NCBI RefSeq assembly: GCF_022458895.1
Contig: NZ_JAINFL010000006.1
Coordinates: 248,001-312,000 of the forward strand
Length of the DNA: 64,000 nt
Source: Roseihalotalea indica
GTDB taxonomy: Bacteria; Bacteroidota; Bacteroidia; Cytophagales; Cyclobacteriaceae
Reading direction: 5' to 3'
Each line of letters opens with the position of its first letter. The first letter of the stretch is position 1. A program made the translations under genes and the position numbers. The notes beneath the pieces are model-generated. The model searched no databases, had not been told where the DNA came from, and saw only the letters and a program-made list of their open reading frames with translations. Positions 35,111-44,473 of this stretch are shown piece after piece.

Positions 35111-36241
35111 GTGAAATTTACACTTCATAAAACAGATGCTAAAAGTAATGCCCGGGTAGGGGAGTTAGAAACCGATCATGGGACTATCCGTACTCCTATC
35201 TTTATGCCAGTGGGCACTGCTGGTACGGTAAAGGCGGTACATCAGCGTGAACTGAAAAATGATATTGATGCCGATATCATTCTGGGAAATACGTATCACC
35301 TTTATCTACGTCCCGGTATTGAATTGTTGGAGCAGGCGGGTGGGCTACATCGCTTCAATGGTTGGGACCGCCCGATTTTAACAGATAGCGGGGGATATCA
35401 GGTATATTCACTCACCGATATCCGAAAGATCAAAGAAGAAGGTGTCACTTTTCAGTCGCACATTGATGGCTCAAAGCATACATTTAGCCCTGAGTACGTT
35501 ATGGATATTCAGCGGACCATTGGTGCGGATATCATCATGGCTTTTGATGAATGTACTCCTTACCCATGTGATTATGATTATGCTGAAAAGTCGATGCATA
35601 TGACCCATCGGTGGCTAGAGCGCTGTATTGCCCGCTTTGACCAAACCGAAGGTAAGTATGGGTATGAGCAGGGATTGTTTCCTATCGTTCAGGGGAGCAC
35701 ATTTCCGGACTTGCGAAAGCAGTCGGCTGAATTTATTGCCGCACAAGGTCGGATTGGAAATGCCATTGGCGGGTTGGCGGTTGGTGAACCTGCTGAGATG
35801 ATGTATGAGATGACTGATTTGGTTTGTAGCATTTTACCGGCCGACAAACCACGATACTTGATGGGCGTTGGAACACCGGCCAATATCTTAGAATCGATTG
35901 CTCTAGGAGTTGATATGTTTGATTGTGTAATGCCCACCCGCAATGCCAGGAATGGGATGCTTTTTACAACGGAGGGAATCATCAATATTAGAAACGAGAA
36001 GTGGAAGAATGATCTTTCCCCCATAGATGAGGCACTAGGAGGCCACGTAAGCACGTTTTACAGCAAAGCTTACCTTCGCCACCTGATTCACTCAAAAGAG
36101 ATGCTAGGGCCGCAGATTGCCAGTGTGCATAATCTTACGTTTTATCTATGGCTAACCCGTCAGGCTCGGGAAAAAATAGAGGAAGGAAACTTCGTGGCTT
36201 GGAAAGAGAGCATACTTCCAAGAGTTATGCAACGATTATGA
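35111..36241 (+). CDS. tgt: tRNA-guanine transglycosylase (zinc cysteines absent)
   Basis: A 376-residue TGT that swaps guanine 34 of GUN tRNAs for the queuine precursor preQ1. The substrate and catalytic phrases are clear: TPIFMPVGTAGTVK, DSGGYQVYSL, FDECTPYP, GGLAVGEP and FDCVMPTRNARNG with the nucleophilic Asp. The start is GTG (35111), giving MKFTLHKTD. The usual C-x-C-x2-C zinc site before SRAYL is replaced by L309, G311 and S314, while the fourth ligand H340 (SVHNL) remains. As I recall, Bacteroidota TGTs share this loss, so the protein is probably active without zinc. Confidence 0.95.
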   Translation: MKFTLHKTDAKSNARVGELETDHGTIRTPIFMPVGTAGTVKAVHQRELKNDIDADIILGNTYHLYLRPGIELLEQAGGLHRFNGWDRPILTDSGGYQVYSLTDIRKIKEEGVTFQSHIDGSKHTFSPEYVMDIQRTIGADIIMAFDECTPYPCDYDYAEKSMHMTHRWLERCIARFDQTEGKYGYEQGLFPIVQGSTFPDLRKQSAEFIAAQGRIGNAIGGLAVGEPAEMMYEMTDLVCSILPADKPRYLMGVGTPANILESIALGVDMFDCVMPTRNARNGMLFTTEGIINIRNEKWKNDLSPIDEALGGHVSTFYSKAYLRHLIHSKEMLGPQIASVHNLTFYLWLTRQAREKIEEGNFVAWKESILPRVMQRL

Positions 36242-36313
36242 AACACAATGTAGAATATGCTTTCTATATGCCAACTTGGTACGAGAAAAGTGAGTAACTT
36301 GTAGTACACCTTC

Positions 36314-37387
36314 ATGAAAATACTGGATCGCTACATATTAAAAAAATTTTTAGGCACGTTCGGTTTTGTCGTGCTATTGCTGGTATCCATTGTCTGTGTC
36401 ATTGACTTTACTGAAAAGAACGACGACTTCCTGGAACATCAGCTTAGCGGCGGGGAGATCATTGCTTATTACCTGGATTACATTCCCTATCTAGCTAGTC
36501 TGATAACACCTATCACGGTTTTCATTGCAGTCGTGTTTGTAACATCTAAGATGGCCGGTAATACCGAGATTGTAGCCATGCTGAGTGGAGGGGTGAGTTT
36601 TCGTCGTTTGCTGATTCCTTATTTTATAGGATCATCGCTCATCGCAGTGGTAAGTTTCTTTTTAAATGGTTGGATTATACCGAACGCCAACAAAGATCGA
36701 ATTGCTTTTGAGCAGTCGTATATTAAAAGCCCATTTTATTATGATGAACGCAATATTCATATGAAAGTGGCCCCTGAACTTTACGCTTATATGGAAAGCT
36801 ACAACAATAGTAATAATGTTGGCTATCGGTTTACGCTTGAGCAAATACAGGGAAACCAGATGTTACAAAAGCTCTCGGCTCGCCGCATTGAGTGGGACTC
36901 AACCCTATCCAAATGGAAGCTTAAAAACTGGACATTGCATCAGTTTGATGGGCAGAATGAATCTATCTCTTCAGGAACCTCGCTAGATACGACCCTGAAT
37001 ATTACTCCCAAAGACTTTGGTAGTACTTATGGTCTATATGAAACCCTAACGCTAAATGAATTAGATCAGCATATCATCAGGCAGCAAGAGCGGGGAGCAA
37101 CGGATATACCAGTTTTTCTGGTGGAAAAGTATATCCGGTATATGTCTCCCTTTACGGCCATCATTCTTACCTTCATTGGCGTTATTATGTCGGCTAAAAA
37201 GAGTAGGGGAGGTTCTGGCTTTCAAATTGCTCTAGGCTTTCTGATTGCCTTTATATTCATCATCTTTTTTATCTTCGCCAGAAGTATAGCTGAGGTTAAC
37301 TCTATGAACCCTATGTTGGCTGTCTGGCTTCCCAATATTGTTTTCTCTGCTGTTGGGATATTATTATACTATACGGTTCGTCGTTAA
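36314..37387 (+). CDS. LptF/LptG family LPS-export permease
   Basis: A 357-residue YjgP/YjgQ permease. N-terminal helices (FGFVVLLLVSIVCVIDF, then YLASLITPITVFIAVVFV) and three C-terminal helices flank a periplasmic beta-jellyroll (about 125-270). The cytoplasmic coupling phrase MLSGGVSFRRLLIPY fits contact with LptB. Two such chains and LptB pull lipopolysaccharide out of the inner membrane. It cannot be assigned to F or G by eye. Its stop overlaps the start of the next EamA gene by one base (TAATG). Confidence 0.92.
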   Translation: MKILDRYILKKFLGTFGFVVLLLVSIVCVIDFTEKNDDFLEHQLSGGEIIAYYLDYIPYLASLITPITVFIAVVFVTSKMAGNTEIVAMLSGGVSFRRLLIPYFIGSSLIAVVSFFLNGWIIPNANKDRIAFEQSYIKSPFYYDERNIHMKVAPELYAYMESYNNSNNVGYRFTLEQIQGNQMLQKLSARRIEWDSTLSKWKLKNWTLHQFDGQNESISSGTSLDTTLNITPKDFGSTYGLYETLTLNELDQHIIRQQERGATDIPVFLVEKYIRYMSPFTAIILTFIGVIMSAKKSRGGSGFQIALGFLIAFIFIIFFIFARSIAEVNSMNPMLAVWLPNIVFSAVGILLYYTVRR

Positions 37388-38325
37388 TGGCTGCTCGTAC
37401 AAAGCACTATTTGCTGTTGCACTTCATTGTCCTGATCTGGGGATTTACTGCTGTTTTGGGTTTACTCATAACGATTCCGTCTGTTGAGATAGTTTTTTTT
37501 CGCACACTAATCGCTTTTATCACCCTAGCGGGAGTGGTCTGGTATCGTAAAGTCAGGTTTAAATTACCTGCTAACGCCACACTAAGCATTCTGGGTACTG
37601 GTGTACTAATCGCACTTCATTGGATTTTATTCTTTGGTGCAGCTCGCGTTTCCACAGCTTCAGTAACATTGGCCGGTATGGCTACCTGTTCTTTATGGAC
37701 CTCACTGGTAGAGCCTTTCATGACTCACCGCAAGGTGCAAGTGTATGAAGTTTTGCTAGGGTTGGTCGTAATTGTGGGACTGTACGTTATCTTCAGATTC
37801 GAGTTTACTCATGCGTTAGGACTCGGGATGGCAATCTTTTCGGCATTTCTTGCTGCAGTTTTCACCGTCAACAATGCCCGCTATAGCAAAAGTTATGATC
37901 CGTATTTGGTAACATTCTATGAGATGCTCGGCGCCTGTGTGAGTATCGCTATTTTTTTTCCAATGTACCAAAAGTGGATTAGTAGTGACGGTGTTCTGTA
38001 TCTTAATCCTTCCATAATGGATTGGTTCTGGCTCATGGTACTGGCTTTGGCCTGTACAGTTTACGCCTATTCTATGTCAGTAGAATTAATGAAATACGTG
38101 ACGGCTTTCGCTATGAACCTGACTAATAATCTGGAACCGGTTTACGGTATCATTCTGGCAATACTGGTTTTTGGAGAAAAAGAGCAGATGACACCCGGCT
38201 TCTATATGGGTACCGCTATTATACTAGTCTCCGTCTTCGCTTACCCTCTCATCCGGCGATATCGAAAGGTAAGGCGTTTTCAGCGGATTAATAGTTTTAG
38301 GAAGTTTAAGGAAGCTTCACAATAA
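37387..38325 (+). CDS. EamA-type DMT transporter (second copy)
   Basis: A 312-residue ten-helix EamA transporter, distinct from the one at 34162. It starts HYLLLHFIVLIWGFTAVLG, a typical opening, and has the paired PSVEIVFFRTLIAF and NLEPVYGIILAILVFGE phrases. A basic tail (RRYRKVRRFQRI) lies in the cytoplasm. It overlaps the LptF/G gene by one base and is likely co-transcribed with it. The substrate is unknown. The convergent M23 peptidase gene ends 12 bases away. Confidence 0.88.
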   Translation: MAARTKHYLLLHFIVLIWGFTAVLGLLITIPSVEIVFFRTLIAFITLAGVVWYRKVRFKLPANATLSILGTGVLIALHWILFFGAARVSTASVTLAGMATCSLWTSLVEPFMTHRKVQVYEVLLGLVVIVGLYVIFRFEFTHALGLGMAIFSAFLAAVFTVNNARYSKSYDPYLVTFYEMLGACVSIAIFFPMYQKWISSDGVLYLNPSIMDWFWLMVLALACTVYAYSMSVELMKYVTAFAMNLTNNLEPVYGIILAILVFGEKEQMTPGFYMGTAIILVSVFAYPLIRRYRKVRRFQRINSFRKFKEASQ

Positions 38326-38337
38326 TTCAAGCCTTAA

Positions 38338-39309
38338 TTACATCGATTCGTTTTCAATAGAAGCCAGCTCTACCAGACGCTCAAATTCCTGGTCTGAAAT
38401 ATCCTGATAGAAATAGTGAATTGGGTTAACTTTCTTCCTGTTTTTAAAAACTTCGTAATGTAAATGAGGTCCGGAAGAGGTTCCGGAGTTTCCGCTGAAT
38501 GCGATTAATTCGCCACGTTTTACTTTCTGACCAACTTTAACATTAAACTCTGATAGGTGAGCATATTTGGTTTTGAAACCAAAACCATGATCAATCTCTA
38601 TTTGCCTGCCATAGCCATAAAAGCTGGTAGATACCTTAGAGACTACTCCACCCCCCGTAGCATAAACCGGGGTTCCAATGCGAGCACCAAAGTCAATACC
38701 AGTATGCATTTTCCGGACTTTATGAATGGGGTGGTATCTGAGCCCAAAACCCGATGAAAGGTATGATTGCTTCAACGAGATGGGAGTAATGGCAGGAATA
38801 GATGCTAACATCAAATGTTGTTTATTGGCCAAACTCAGCAACTCATCGTATGATTTTGTTTGGATATACATTTGTCGTTTAAGCTGATCAAATTGAGTAA
38901 GCGTTTTTAGTAGATATTCTTCGTTTTCCAGTTCTTTGTTAATCAGATCTTCGTAACGTTTTGCCCCACCAATACCAGCATTGCGGATAGAAGACGCAAT
39001 AGGATCCTGCTCAAAAATAGTTCGGTAAATATTATCATCACGATTTTGCAACTGAGCCAGAAGGTGGTCCATGTGCGTCATATTTTTATTTAGAATCTCC
39101 ATTCGGAAAACCAGTTTTTCATTTTCTCTACGAAGGAACTTCTCATTGGGAGAATCATAATAAGATAGGTAGACTACGAGTATGCAGACTGCACCGATTA
39201 ATATGAGGGATACAGAAACCAACAAATCCATCATGGCATTTGCCTTTGATTTCTTTACCGGCTCATACTTGCAGGTCTCTGTATCGTAATGATATTTTAT
39301 CCTTGGCAT
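38338..39309 (-). CDS. M23 family metallopeptidase
   Basis: A 323-residue membrane-anchored cell-wall hydrolase or activator. A cytoplasmic N-tail is followed by one transmembrane helix (about 28-50), a coiled coil (about 55-160) and a LytM/M23 domain. Zinc ligands are in HTGIDFGA and HLHYE, with the second-shell YAHLSEF. The order resembles the Bacteroidota M23 proteins near division genes. It probably cuts peptide crosslinks in peptidoglycan. Confidence 0.93.
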   Translation of the reverse strand: MPRIKYHYDTETCKYEPVKKSKANAMMDLLVSVSLILIGAVCILVVYLSYYDSPNEKFLRRENEKLVFRMEILNKNMTHMDHLLAQLQNRDDNIYRTIFEQDPIASSIRNAGIGGAKRYEDLINKELENEEYLLKTLTQFDQLKRQMYIQTKSYDELLSLANKQHLMLASIPAITPISLKQSYLSSGFGLRYHPIHKVRKMHTGIDFGARIGTPVYATGGGVVSKVSTSFYGYGRQIEIDHGFGFKTKYAHLSEFNVKVGQKVKRGELIAFSGNSGTSSGPHLHYEVFKNRKKVNPIHYFYQDISDQEFERLVELASIENESM

Positions 39310-39763
39310 TTAAGGGTTGAAATTGAGTTATAAAAAATTGTTGTTTTTCTTTTAAGGGTTGTAATGAATCTAATAACTAAATTCTTTATGTAAAAATAGC
39401 TATAGAAATAGGTAAGTGAAACCTCAACTCAAACCAAAAGGTACATTAATAAATTTTTGATGCTTTTTACATCATTATCAGCACGATATGCTGATTCGGG
39501 GGATGTATTTGAGAGTAGAAAAGTGGTAGGCAATAGAATTAGGTCAAGGAGCTATTATTTCAAACAAACTCCCTTCTACCGCTGATAAGATAGAGTCTTA
39601 ATTGAGGAGTGCCGATAAGTTGAAATTAATGAGATGATAATACATACCCACACACAAAGAAAATCAGAGATAAAGATCTATGAATAAGGTATAAGAAAGA
39701 AAAGGTAACCGTTATTCATAATAGTTACCTCATATATAAGAAAGGCGATAAAGACTGCATTTG
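39310..39763. other. AT-rich non-coding gap between M23 peptidase and trhO genes
   Basis: No coding frame of substance is visible. ATCAGCA (39477-39483) and TGCTGAT (39489-39495) form a 7-base inverted repeat with a 5-base spacer. A hairpin at 39703-39730 suits termination of trhO. No RNA gene was recognised. The M23 peptidase must be promoted from the low-coordinate half, but I see no exact -7 element. Confidence 0.5.
39690..39730 (-). terminator. Terminator-like hairpin after trhO
   Basis: AGGTAAC (39703-39709) pairs with GTTACCT (39724-39730), with an inner TTAT/ATAA helix. Read on the minus strand the hairpin is followed by TTTTCTTTCTT, so it can end the trhO transcript. Confidence 0.55.
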
Positions 39764-40798
39764 CTATTCTTCAAGCCAATGCTTAAGATGGTCGGCACGG
39801 CCTTTACGGAAGACATTACGCTTTTGCTGTTTAGCCTTTCTTAATGCACGCTGTTCTTCCTCAGGCAAATGAATGAATTCTTGGCATTGGGGTGAGCAAC
39901 ATTCATCATAAGTAGAAGCACAACGCTCACATTGTATGAACAGTAGATGACATGCTTCGTTTTTGCAATTTACATGAGTATCGCAAGGTTGGCCACATTG
40001 GTGGCATCGGCTTATAATTTCACCAGAGATACGCTCACCCAACCGCTCGTCAAAAACGAAATTTTTGCCTCTAAATTTATTAGGTAGCCCTTTTGACTGT
40101 ACCTGCCGGGCATAGTTGATAATGCCACCCTCAAGTTGAAACACGTGTTCAAACCCTTTATGCTTGAAATAGGCACTGGCTTTTTCGCACCGAATACCTC
40201 CGGTGCAATACATCACAATATTTTTGTCGCGATGGGGTTGTAAAATTTCTTCAACTATAGGAAGAGCTTCTCGGAATGAGTCGGCATCGGGCAAAATGGC
40301 ATTTTCAAAATGACCCACTTCGCTTTCGTAGTGGTTTCGCATGTCAACAACTACGGTGTTGGGGTCATCAGCAAGCGCATTAAAGTCTTCTGCCTGCAAG
40401 TGAGTACCATGATTAGTGGCATCGAAAGTATCATCTTGTAGCCCATCAGCTACAATTTTTTTCTTAACCTGAATTTTGAGCTTATAAAAAGACTTGCTGT
40501 CATCATCAACAGCCAAATTGAGTCGGATATTATCTAGGAAAGTGATTGTTGATAATTGATCAGAAAACTTTGAGAAATTTTCTTTCGGAACGTTAATCTG
40601 GGCATTAATGCCTTCATGGGCTACGTATACTCGCCCTAGTACGCCAAGTTCCGACCAATGCAGGTATAGATGATCCCGGAAAAGGTTAGGGTTACCAATA
40701 TGAGCGTATTGATAAAATGATAAAGTAATACGCTCTTCTTTACTTTCTGAAATTTGTTGTTTCAGAATTTTCCGATCGATTCGATTATGTAAATGCAT
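39764..40798 (-). CDS. trhO: tRNA uridine-34 hydroxylase TrhO (rhodanese family)
   Basis: A 344-residue YceA/UPF0176 protein, which uses O2 to make 5-hydroxyuridine at position 34 of certain tRNAs. An N-terminal acylphosphatase-like domain (SFYQYAHIGNP, VAHEGINAQI) is followed by a rhodanese domain with active-site MYCTGGIRCEKAS (C198, C204). The C-terminal Cys/His-rich region (CHQCGQPC, CERCASTYDECC) is probably zinc-binding. Length and order are usual for the family. A near-perfect promoter lies directly upstream. Confidence 0.95.
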   Translation of the reverse strand: MHLHNRIDRKILKQQISESKEERITLSFYQYAHIGNPNLFRDHLYLHWSELGVLGRVYVAHEGINAQINVPKENFSKFSDQLSTITFLDNIRLNLAVDDDSKSFYKLKIQVKKKIVADGLQDDTFDATNHGTHLQAEDFNALADDPNTVVVDMRNHYESEVGHFENAILPDADSFREALPIVEEILQPHRDKNIVMYCTGGIRCEKASAYFKHKGFEHVFQLEGGIINYARQVQSKGLPNKFRGKNFVFDERLGERISGEIISRCHQCGQPCDTHVNCKNEACHLLFIQCERCASTYDECCSPQCQEFIHLPEEEQRALRKAKQQKRNVFRKGRADHLKHWLEE

Positions 40799-40820
40799 AG
40801 CTCTAAAAAGGAAATTGCCG

Positions 40821-40851
40821 CAAATTTAGCAATTAATGAGGTATTTTCAAG
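40821..40851 (-). promoter_or_regulatory. Promoter of trhO
   Basis: On the minus strand CTTG (40851-40848), 19 bases, then TAAATTTG (40828-40821). The -7 element and spacing are exact, and -33 has three of four bases. RNA would start about 15 bases before the ATG at 40798. Confidence 0.65.
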
Positions 40852-40872
40852 GGGTAATACAGAAGGCTGGAT

Positions 40873-41340
40873 CTATGAAATAATAGATTCAGGACCAATT
40901 TTCTGCTTCATGTGCTGAAAAAAAGCGTGATTCAACGCTTCCCCTTCCTGCTTTAGAATACCTACTATCACTTCAATACCAGCTTCACGAAGTTTTTTGA
41001 TACCGCCACCATCTACTAGAGGGTTTGGATCTATGTTAGAAATCACTACTCTTTTTACTCGATGGTGAACTAAAAGGTCAGAGCAGGGAGGTGTTTTGCC
41101 ATAGTGCGAGCAGGGCTCAAGATTGACAAATGCCGTGCTACCAGGAATCAATTCGGGATTCTTAACGCTATCTATTGCATTGCGTTCAGCGTGCGCTTTT
41201 CCGTATTCTTGGTGCCAACCTTCTCCAATAATCTGGTCGTCTTTCACCAGGATGCAACCAACAAGAGGGTTTGGTGCCACTTTATCCTTTCCTCGCTCGG
41301 CAAGTTCTAACACGCGGCGCATGTATAATTCATCAGACAT
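40873..41340 (-). CDS. ribD: RibD deaminase domain, stand-alone (no reductase half)
   Basis: A 155-residue protein matching only the N-terminal deaminase of RibD, the pyrimidine deaminase of riboflavin synthesis. Zinc ligands are visible in HAERNAI and PCSHYGKTPPC, with the substrate loop APNPLVG and the DPNPLVDGGGI strand. Full RibD continues for another 200 residues as a reductase, but here the frame stops after HAFFQHMKQKIGPESIIS. No reductase-like frame is visible in the 74 bases before trhO. Either the reductase is encoded elsewhere or this is a second, repurposed deaminase. I chose the ATG at 41340; another lies at 41349. Confidence 0.85.
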   Translation of the reverse strand: MSDELYMRRVLELAERGKDKVAPNPLVGCILVKDDQIIGEGWHQEYGKAHAERNAIDSVKNPELIPGSTAFVNLEPCSHYGKTPPCSDLLVHHRVKRVVISNIDPNPLVDGGGIKKLREAGIEVIVGILKQEGEALNHAFFQHMKQKIGPESIIS

Positions 41341-41442
41341 TATCTTCATCGTAGAGGTTCACCTAACTAACACGAAGCGGAAAGCTAAAAGTTTTTATAG
41401 TGCTGAATAGTTCACTTAAGAGAGGTGATGAGTAAAAGGAAG

Positions 41443-41682
41443 CTAATGGCTTTCGGGTTTTGATGTGCGTTTGGGCACAGGATCATATCCATGTGTGCCC
41501 CAGGGGTGACACCGGGATATTCGCTTTAAGCCAAGCCATGAACCTCTCAAAACGCCCCATTCACTGATTGCTTCCAGAGTATACTGCGAACAGCTTGGGG
41601 TATGACGACAATTAGTTCCCAGCAGGGGCGAGATAGCATATTGATAAAAACGGATAATGCCTCGGGCAAGCTGGGAAAGCAT
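41443..41682 (-). CDS. yidD: Membrane protein insertion efficiency factor YidD
   Basis: A 79-residue YidD. The conserved core is [20 protein letters not shown], then CSQYTLEAI and [14 protein letters not shown]. It is a peripheral inner-membrane protein that helps YidC. The gene is eight bases after the dcd stop on the same strand, so they are probably co-transcribed. Confidence 0.96.
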   Translation of the reverse strand: MLSQLARGIIRFYQYAISPLLGTNCRHTPSCSQYTLEAISEWGVLRGSWLGLKRISRCHPWGTHGYDPVPKRTSKPESH

Positions 41683-41690
41683 AATTTCAT

Positions 41691-42206
41691 CTAGCGTAAT
41701 TCCTGAAAAAGCAAGCTGGGCTGAATATCATCATGATGATATTTTTTGCTTTGATATTTGATATGGTCCCCACGAAATTCCTGAAAGTAAATCTGACAGA
41801 TAGCCACATCCGGGTAAATACGAACGGGTTGTACACAGGCAATCTCTAGCGTCCAAAAGCCTTTAGAACCAATATTCCCTAAACCGGCAGTAAAATGGAT
41901 CACAATGCCAAGCCGCCCAATGGATGATCGGCCTTCTAGTACAGGAACGTGATGGTCCGCCTGGATGCTTTCTACAGTTCTGCCTAAATAAAGACGTCCA
42001 GGTTCCAGTATTAACCCCTCTGGAGGAATAGTTAACTTTTCTACCTTATTATCCTGCTTCATATCAAGCAATTGATCCTGATAGATAAGGAGCTCGTTAT
42101 GCAAGCGTAAGTTGTAACTATTTGGGTTAAGTTGTTCGGGTAAAAACGGATCTATATGGATTTCCTCGCCAATCAGTCTTTCAATTTCTTTTCCTGACAG
42201 TATCAT
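41691..42206 (-). CDS. dcd: dCTP deaminase
   Basis: A 171-residue trimeric dUTPase-fold enzyme that turns dCTP into dUTP for thymidylate synthesis. The start MILSGKEI is typical. Catalytic phrases are [18 protein letters not shown] (R93, S94, S95) and GFWTLEIA with the catalytic E121. It is slightly short of the E. coli enzyme. The bifunctional dCTP deaminase/dUTPase form cannot be excluded. It precedes yidD by eight bases. Confidence 0.92.
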   Translation of the reverse strand: MILSGKEIERLIGEEIHIDPFLPEQLNPNSYNLRLHNELLIYQDQLLDMKQDNKVEKLTIPPEGLILEPGRLYLGRTVESIQADHHVPVLEGRSSIGRLGIVIHFTAGLGNIGSKGFWTLEIACVQPVRIYPDVAICQIYFQEFRGDHIKYQSKKYHHDDIQPSLLFQELR

Positions 42207-42345
42207 AAGTTTTTTATTGAAAACCTACTGCATCCTCCATTCTTTCACCATTCAATAAACACAGTTAGTCAGCTATGTAAGATGCAGAGTAAATTTACGT
42301 TATTAGAATAACGCAAAGCATCCAGTATAACGTACAAGTCAGAGA

Positions 42346-43860
42346 TTAGTTTACTATAGAATAGGAAGTATTACCCGATTTTTCATCCTTTAACTGTACA
42401 CCAAGCGTGATTAACTGGTCACGTATCTGATCAGATGTAGCGAAGTCTTTATTAGATCGAGCTTTATTACGAATATCGATCAATAGTTGAATAAGTCCAT
42501 CCTTTTGCTGGGTATCATCTGATTTCTCTGGTTTAATGCCCAATACTTCTAGCATCATTACCTGAAAAGTACTTGTCATATTTTTGAAGGTAGATGCACT
42601 GATAGATCCTAATGATAGTTGCTGATTATGAAAGGCATTGATCTTAGCGCTCAAGTCAAACAGAACGGCGATAAGCTTCGCCGTATTAAAGTCATCACTC
42701 ATCTGCTGATAACATTGATCAATCAACTGATTGATTTCGTCATCAAGCTCGGTGTTTACTTCAGCCGGTTGATGATTGAGCTTTGCCAGAATATCGAGAG
42801 CGTTTGTTAAGCGGCTTAATCCCTTTTCAGCAGCTTGCAGGGCTCCATTAGAAAAATCTATAGGGCTTCGGTAATGGGCTTGAAGAACAAAAAACCGTAA
42901 CGTCATAGGTGAATAAGCCTGCTCAAGTAAAGGATGATCACCCGTGAAAAGCTGCTCTAGCGTAATGAAGTTTCCAAGCGACTTACTCATCTTTTGCCCA
43001 TCGATGGTAACGAGGTTGTGGTGAATCCAGTAGTTAGCTGGATGTTTATGATAAGCACCATAGCTCTGAGCAATTTCAGCCTCGTGATGAGGAAACTGCA
43101 AGTCTAAACCACCACCGTGGATATCAAAGGTTTCGCCTAGATACTTTGTGCTCATGGTGGTGCATTCTAGATGCCAGCCCGGAAAACCTTCTCCCCAGGG
43201 CGAATCCCAGCGCATAATGTGCTCGGGACTGGCTTTCTTCCATAGTGCGAAATCGTGAGGGCTTCGCTTTTCGCTTAACCCTTCGGTTTGACGGCTACCT
43301 GACTGTAAGTCTTCCAACACTTTTCCGGAAATGATACCATACGGCTGATCTTTCGCGTATTTTTCCAGGTCGAAGTAAATTGATCCGTTTACTTCATATC
43401 CAAAGCCGTGCTTTATAATTGATTGTATTACTTCAATTTGCTCAATGATATGCCCAGAAGCCGTAGGCTCAATGGAGGGCGGGAGGACATTAAGCTGGCG
43501 AACCGCCTCATGATACCGATAGGTGTACATTTGTACAATCTCCATCGGTTCTAATTTTTCCAGACGTGCTTTTTTCGAGACCTTATCTTCACCAGCACCG
43601 GCTACTTCATCTTCCAGGTGACCCACATCGGTGATATTACGTACAAAGCGTACTTTATAGCCTAGATGCAGTAGATAGCGGAAAATTACATCAAAATTAA
43701 TAGCCGAGCGAGCGTGTCCCAGATGAGGATCGCCATACATGGTAGGGCCGCATAAATACATTCCTACGCGGGGAGGATGAATCGGCTCAAAAATCTCCTT
43801 TTTTCGGGAAAGGCTATTAGTAACAGATAAAGGATACTTTTGGAATAATGTCTGGCTCAT
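42346..43860 (-). CDS. cysS: Cysteinyl-tRNA synthetase
   Basis: A 504-residue class I synthetase. [16 protein letters not shown] holds the first zinc Cys and the HIGH-type motif (HLGH), the KMSKS loop is KMSKSLGNF, and the zinc-binding His and Cys lie in the central HLECTTMS and HHEAEIAQS segments. Its product, Cys-tRNA, would be the signal read by the leader peptide at 13412. A TAACTTTG element lies 52-59 bases upstream of the ATG. Confidence 0.97.
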   Translation of the reverse strand: MSQTLFQKYPLSVTNSLSRKKEIFEPIHPPRVGMYLCGPTMYGDPHLGHARSAINFDVIFRYLLHLGYKVRFVRNITDVGHLEDEVAGAGEDKVSKKARLEKLEPMEIVQMYTYRYHEAVRQLNVLPPSIEPTASGHIIEQIEVIQSIIKHGFGYEVNGSIYFDLEKYAKDQPYGIISGKVLEDLQSGSRQTEGLSEKRSPHDFALWKKASPEHIMRWDSPWGEGFPGWHLECTTMSTKYLGETFDIHGGGLDLQFPHHEAEIAQSYGAYHKHPANYWIHHNLVTIDGQKMSKSLGNFITLEQLFTGDHPLLEQAYSPMTLRFFVLQAHYRSPIDFSNGALQAAEKGLSRLTNALDILAKLNHQPAEVNTELDDEINQLIDQCYQQMSDDFNTAKLIAVLFDLSAKINAFHNQQLSLGSISASTFKNMTSTFQVMMLEVLGIKPEKSDDTQQKDGLIQLLIDIRNKARSNKDFATSDQIRDQLITLGVQLKDEKSGNTSYSIVN

Positions 43861-43911
43861 GTATTGATAATTGTCAAAGATTTTAGAACTGATCTAGTGG
43901 ATTCTGACGGG

Positions 43912-43919
43912 CAAAGTTA
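43912..43919 (-). promoter_or_regulatory. Candidate -7 promoter element for cysS
   Basis: Reads TAACTTTG on the minus strand, an exact TAnnTTTG, about 52 bases before the cysS ATG. No TTTG is seen at the -33 position, so support is partial. Confidence 0.38.
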
Positions 43920-43968
43920 GTAGAATGTTTTTTCAGTTGCCCGCCATCCTTAAAAAAGTAGTAAAGCA

Positions 43969-44367
43969 TTATTCTGGTGTATTGTCATGGACAAGAGAAT
44001 TATCTGAAAAATTAATTTTCCGATAAAAACAAGCTTTTCGGGTTTTCCCTCTATGGTCTTTAGTATGGCAAACTCCTTCTCCTTCCAGCTTCACTTGATA
44101 AAGGAGGGCGTCCTGATCACAATCAACCCAGATGTCAACAATGCGTAGCCGATCACCAGAAGTTTCTCCTTTCGTCCATAACTCTTGGCGTGAAGTACTC
44201 CAAAAGGTAGCATACCTAGTAGTGAGCGTATGGTGGAGGGCCTCTGAATTTGCATAACCCACCATCAATACTTTGCCAGTAGTATGCTCCTGCACTACTA
44301 TGGGTAATAGCCCATCTCGCTTTTCGAATTGTAGATCAAGGTTGTTCCCTTCTTCCAATGGTTTCAT
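43969..44367 (-). CDS. hisI: Phosphoribosyl-AMP cyclohydrolase
   Basis: A 132-residue HisI, which opens the purine ring of PR-AMP in the third step of histidine synthesis. Motifs are MVGYANSEAL, ATFWSTSRQELWTKGETSG and the metal-binding DCDQDALLYQV, with zinc cysteines in DCDQD, GVCH and ACFYR. It lacks the HisE pyrophosphohydrolase half that is fused in many bacteria. No other his gene is nearby, so this one is outside the usual his operon. Confidence 0.94.
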   Translation of the reverse strand: MKPLEEGNNLDLQFEKRDGLLPIVVQEHTTGKVLMVGYANSEALHHTLTTRYATFWSTSRQELWTKGETSGDRLRIVDIWVDCDQDALLYQVKLEGEGVCHTKDHRGKTRKACFYRKINFSDNSLVHDNTPE

Positions 44368-44385
44368 AATTTTTATCTAGTTTAT

Positions 44386-44407
44386 CGTTAGCTTTTTCCA
44401 GCTAACG
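44386..44407. repeat. Inverted repeat between hisI and the TPR protein gene
   Basis: CGTTAGC (44386-44392) and GCTAACG (44401-44407) form a 7-base inverted repeat with an 8-base spacer. It lies in the hisI 5' untranslated region between two divergent genes and could be an operator or RNA hairpin. Confidence 0.4.
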
Positions 44408-44439
44408 GCACGATTCTCTCATTTTACGCGTAATTATAG

Positions 44440-44447
44440 TACTTTTG
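44440..44447 (+). promoter_or_regulatory. Candidate -7 promoter element for the TPR protein gene
   Basis: TACTTTTG matches TAnnTTTG exactly and lies 26 bases before the ATG at 44474. A -33 TTTG is not evident. Confidence 0.4.
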
Positions 44448-44473
44448 TCATAATCATCATTGGGTTATAGCGT

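Noticed and set aside
39477..39495. Inverted repeat ATCAGCA/TGCTGAT as a promoter operator
   Set aside because: It is far from either neighbouring start codon and no promoter element adjoins it. It is mentioned only as part of the gap.
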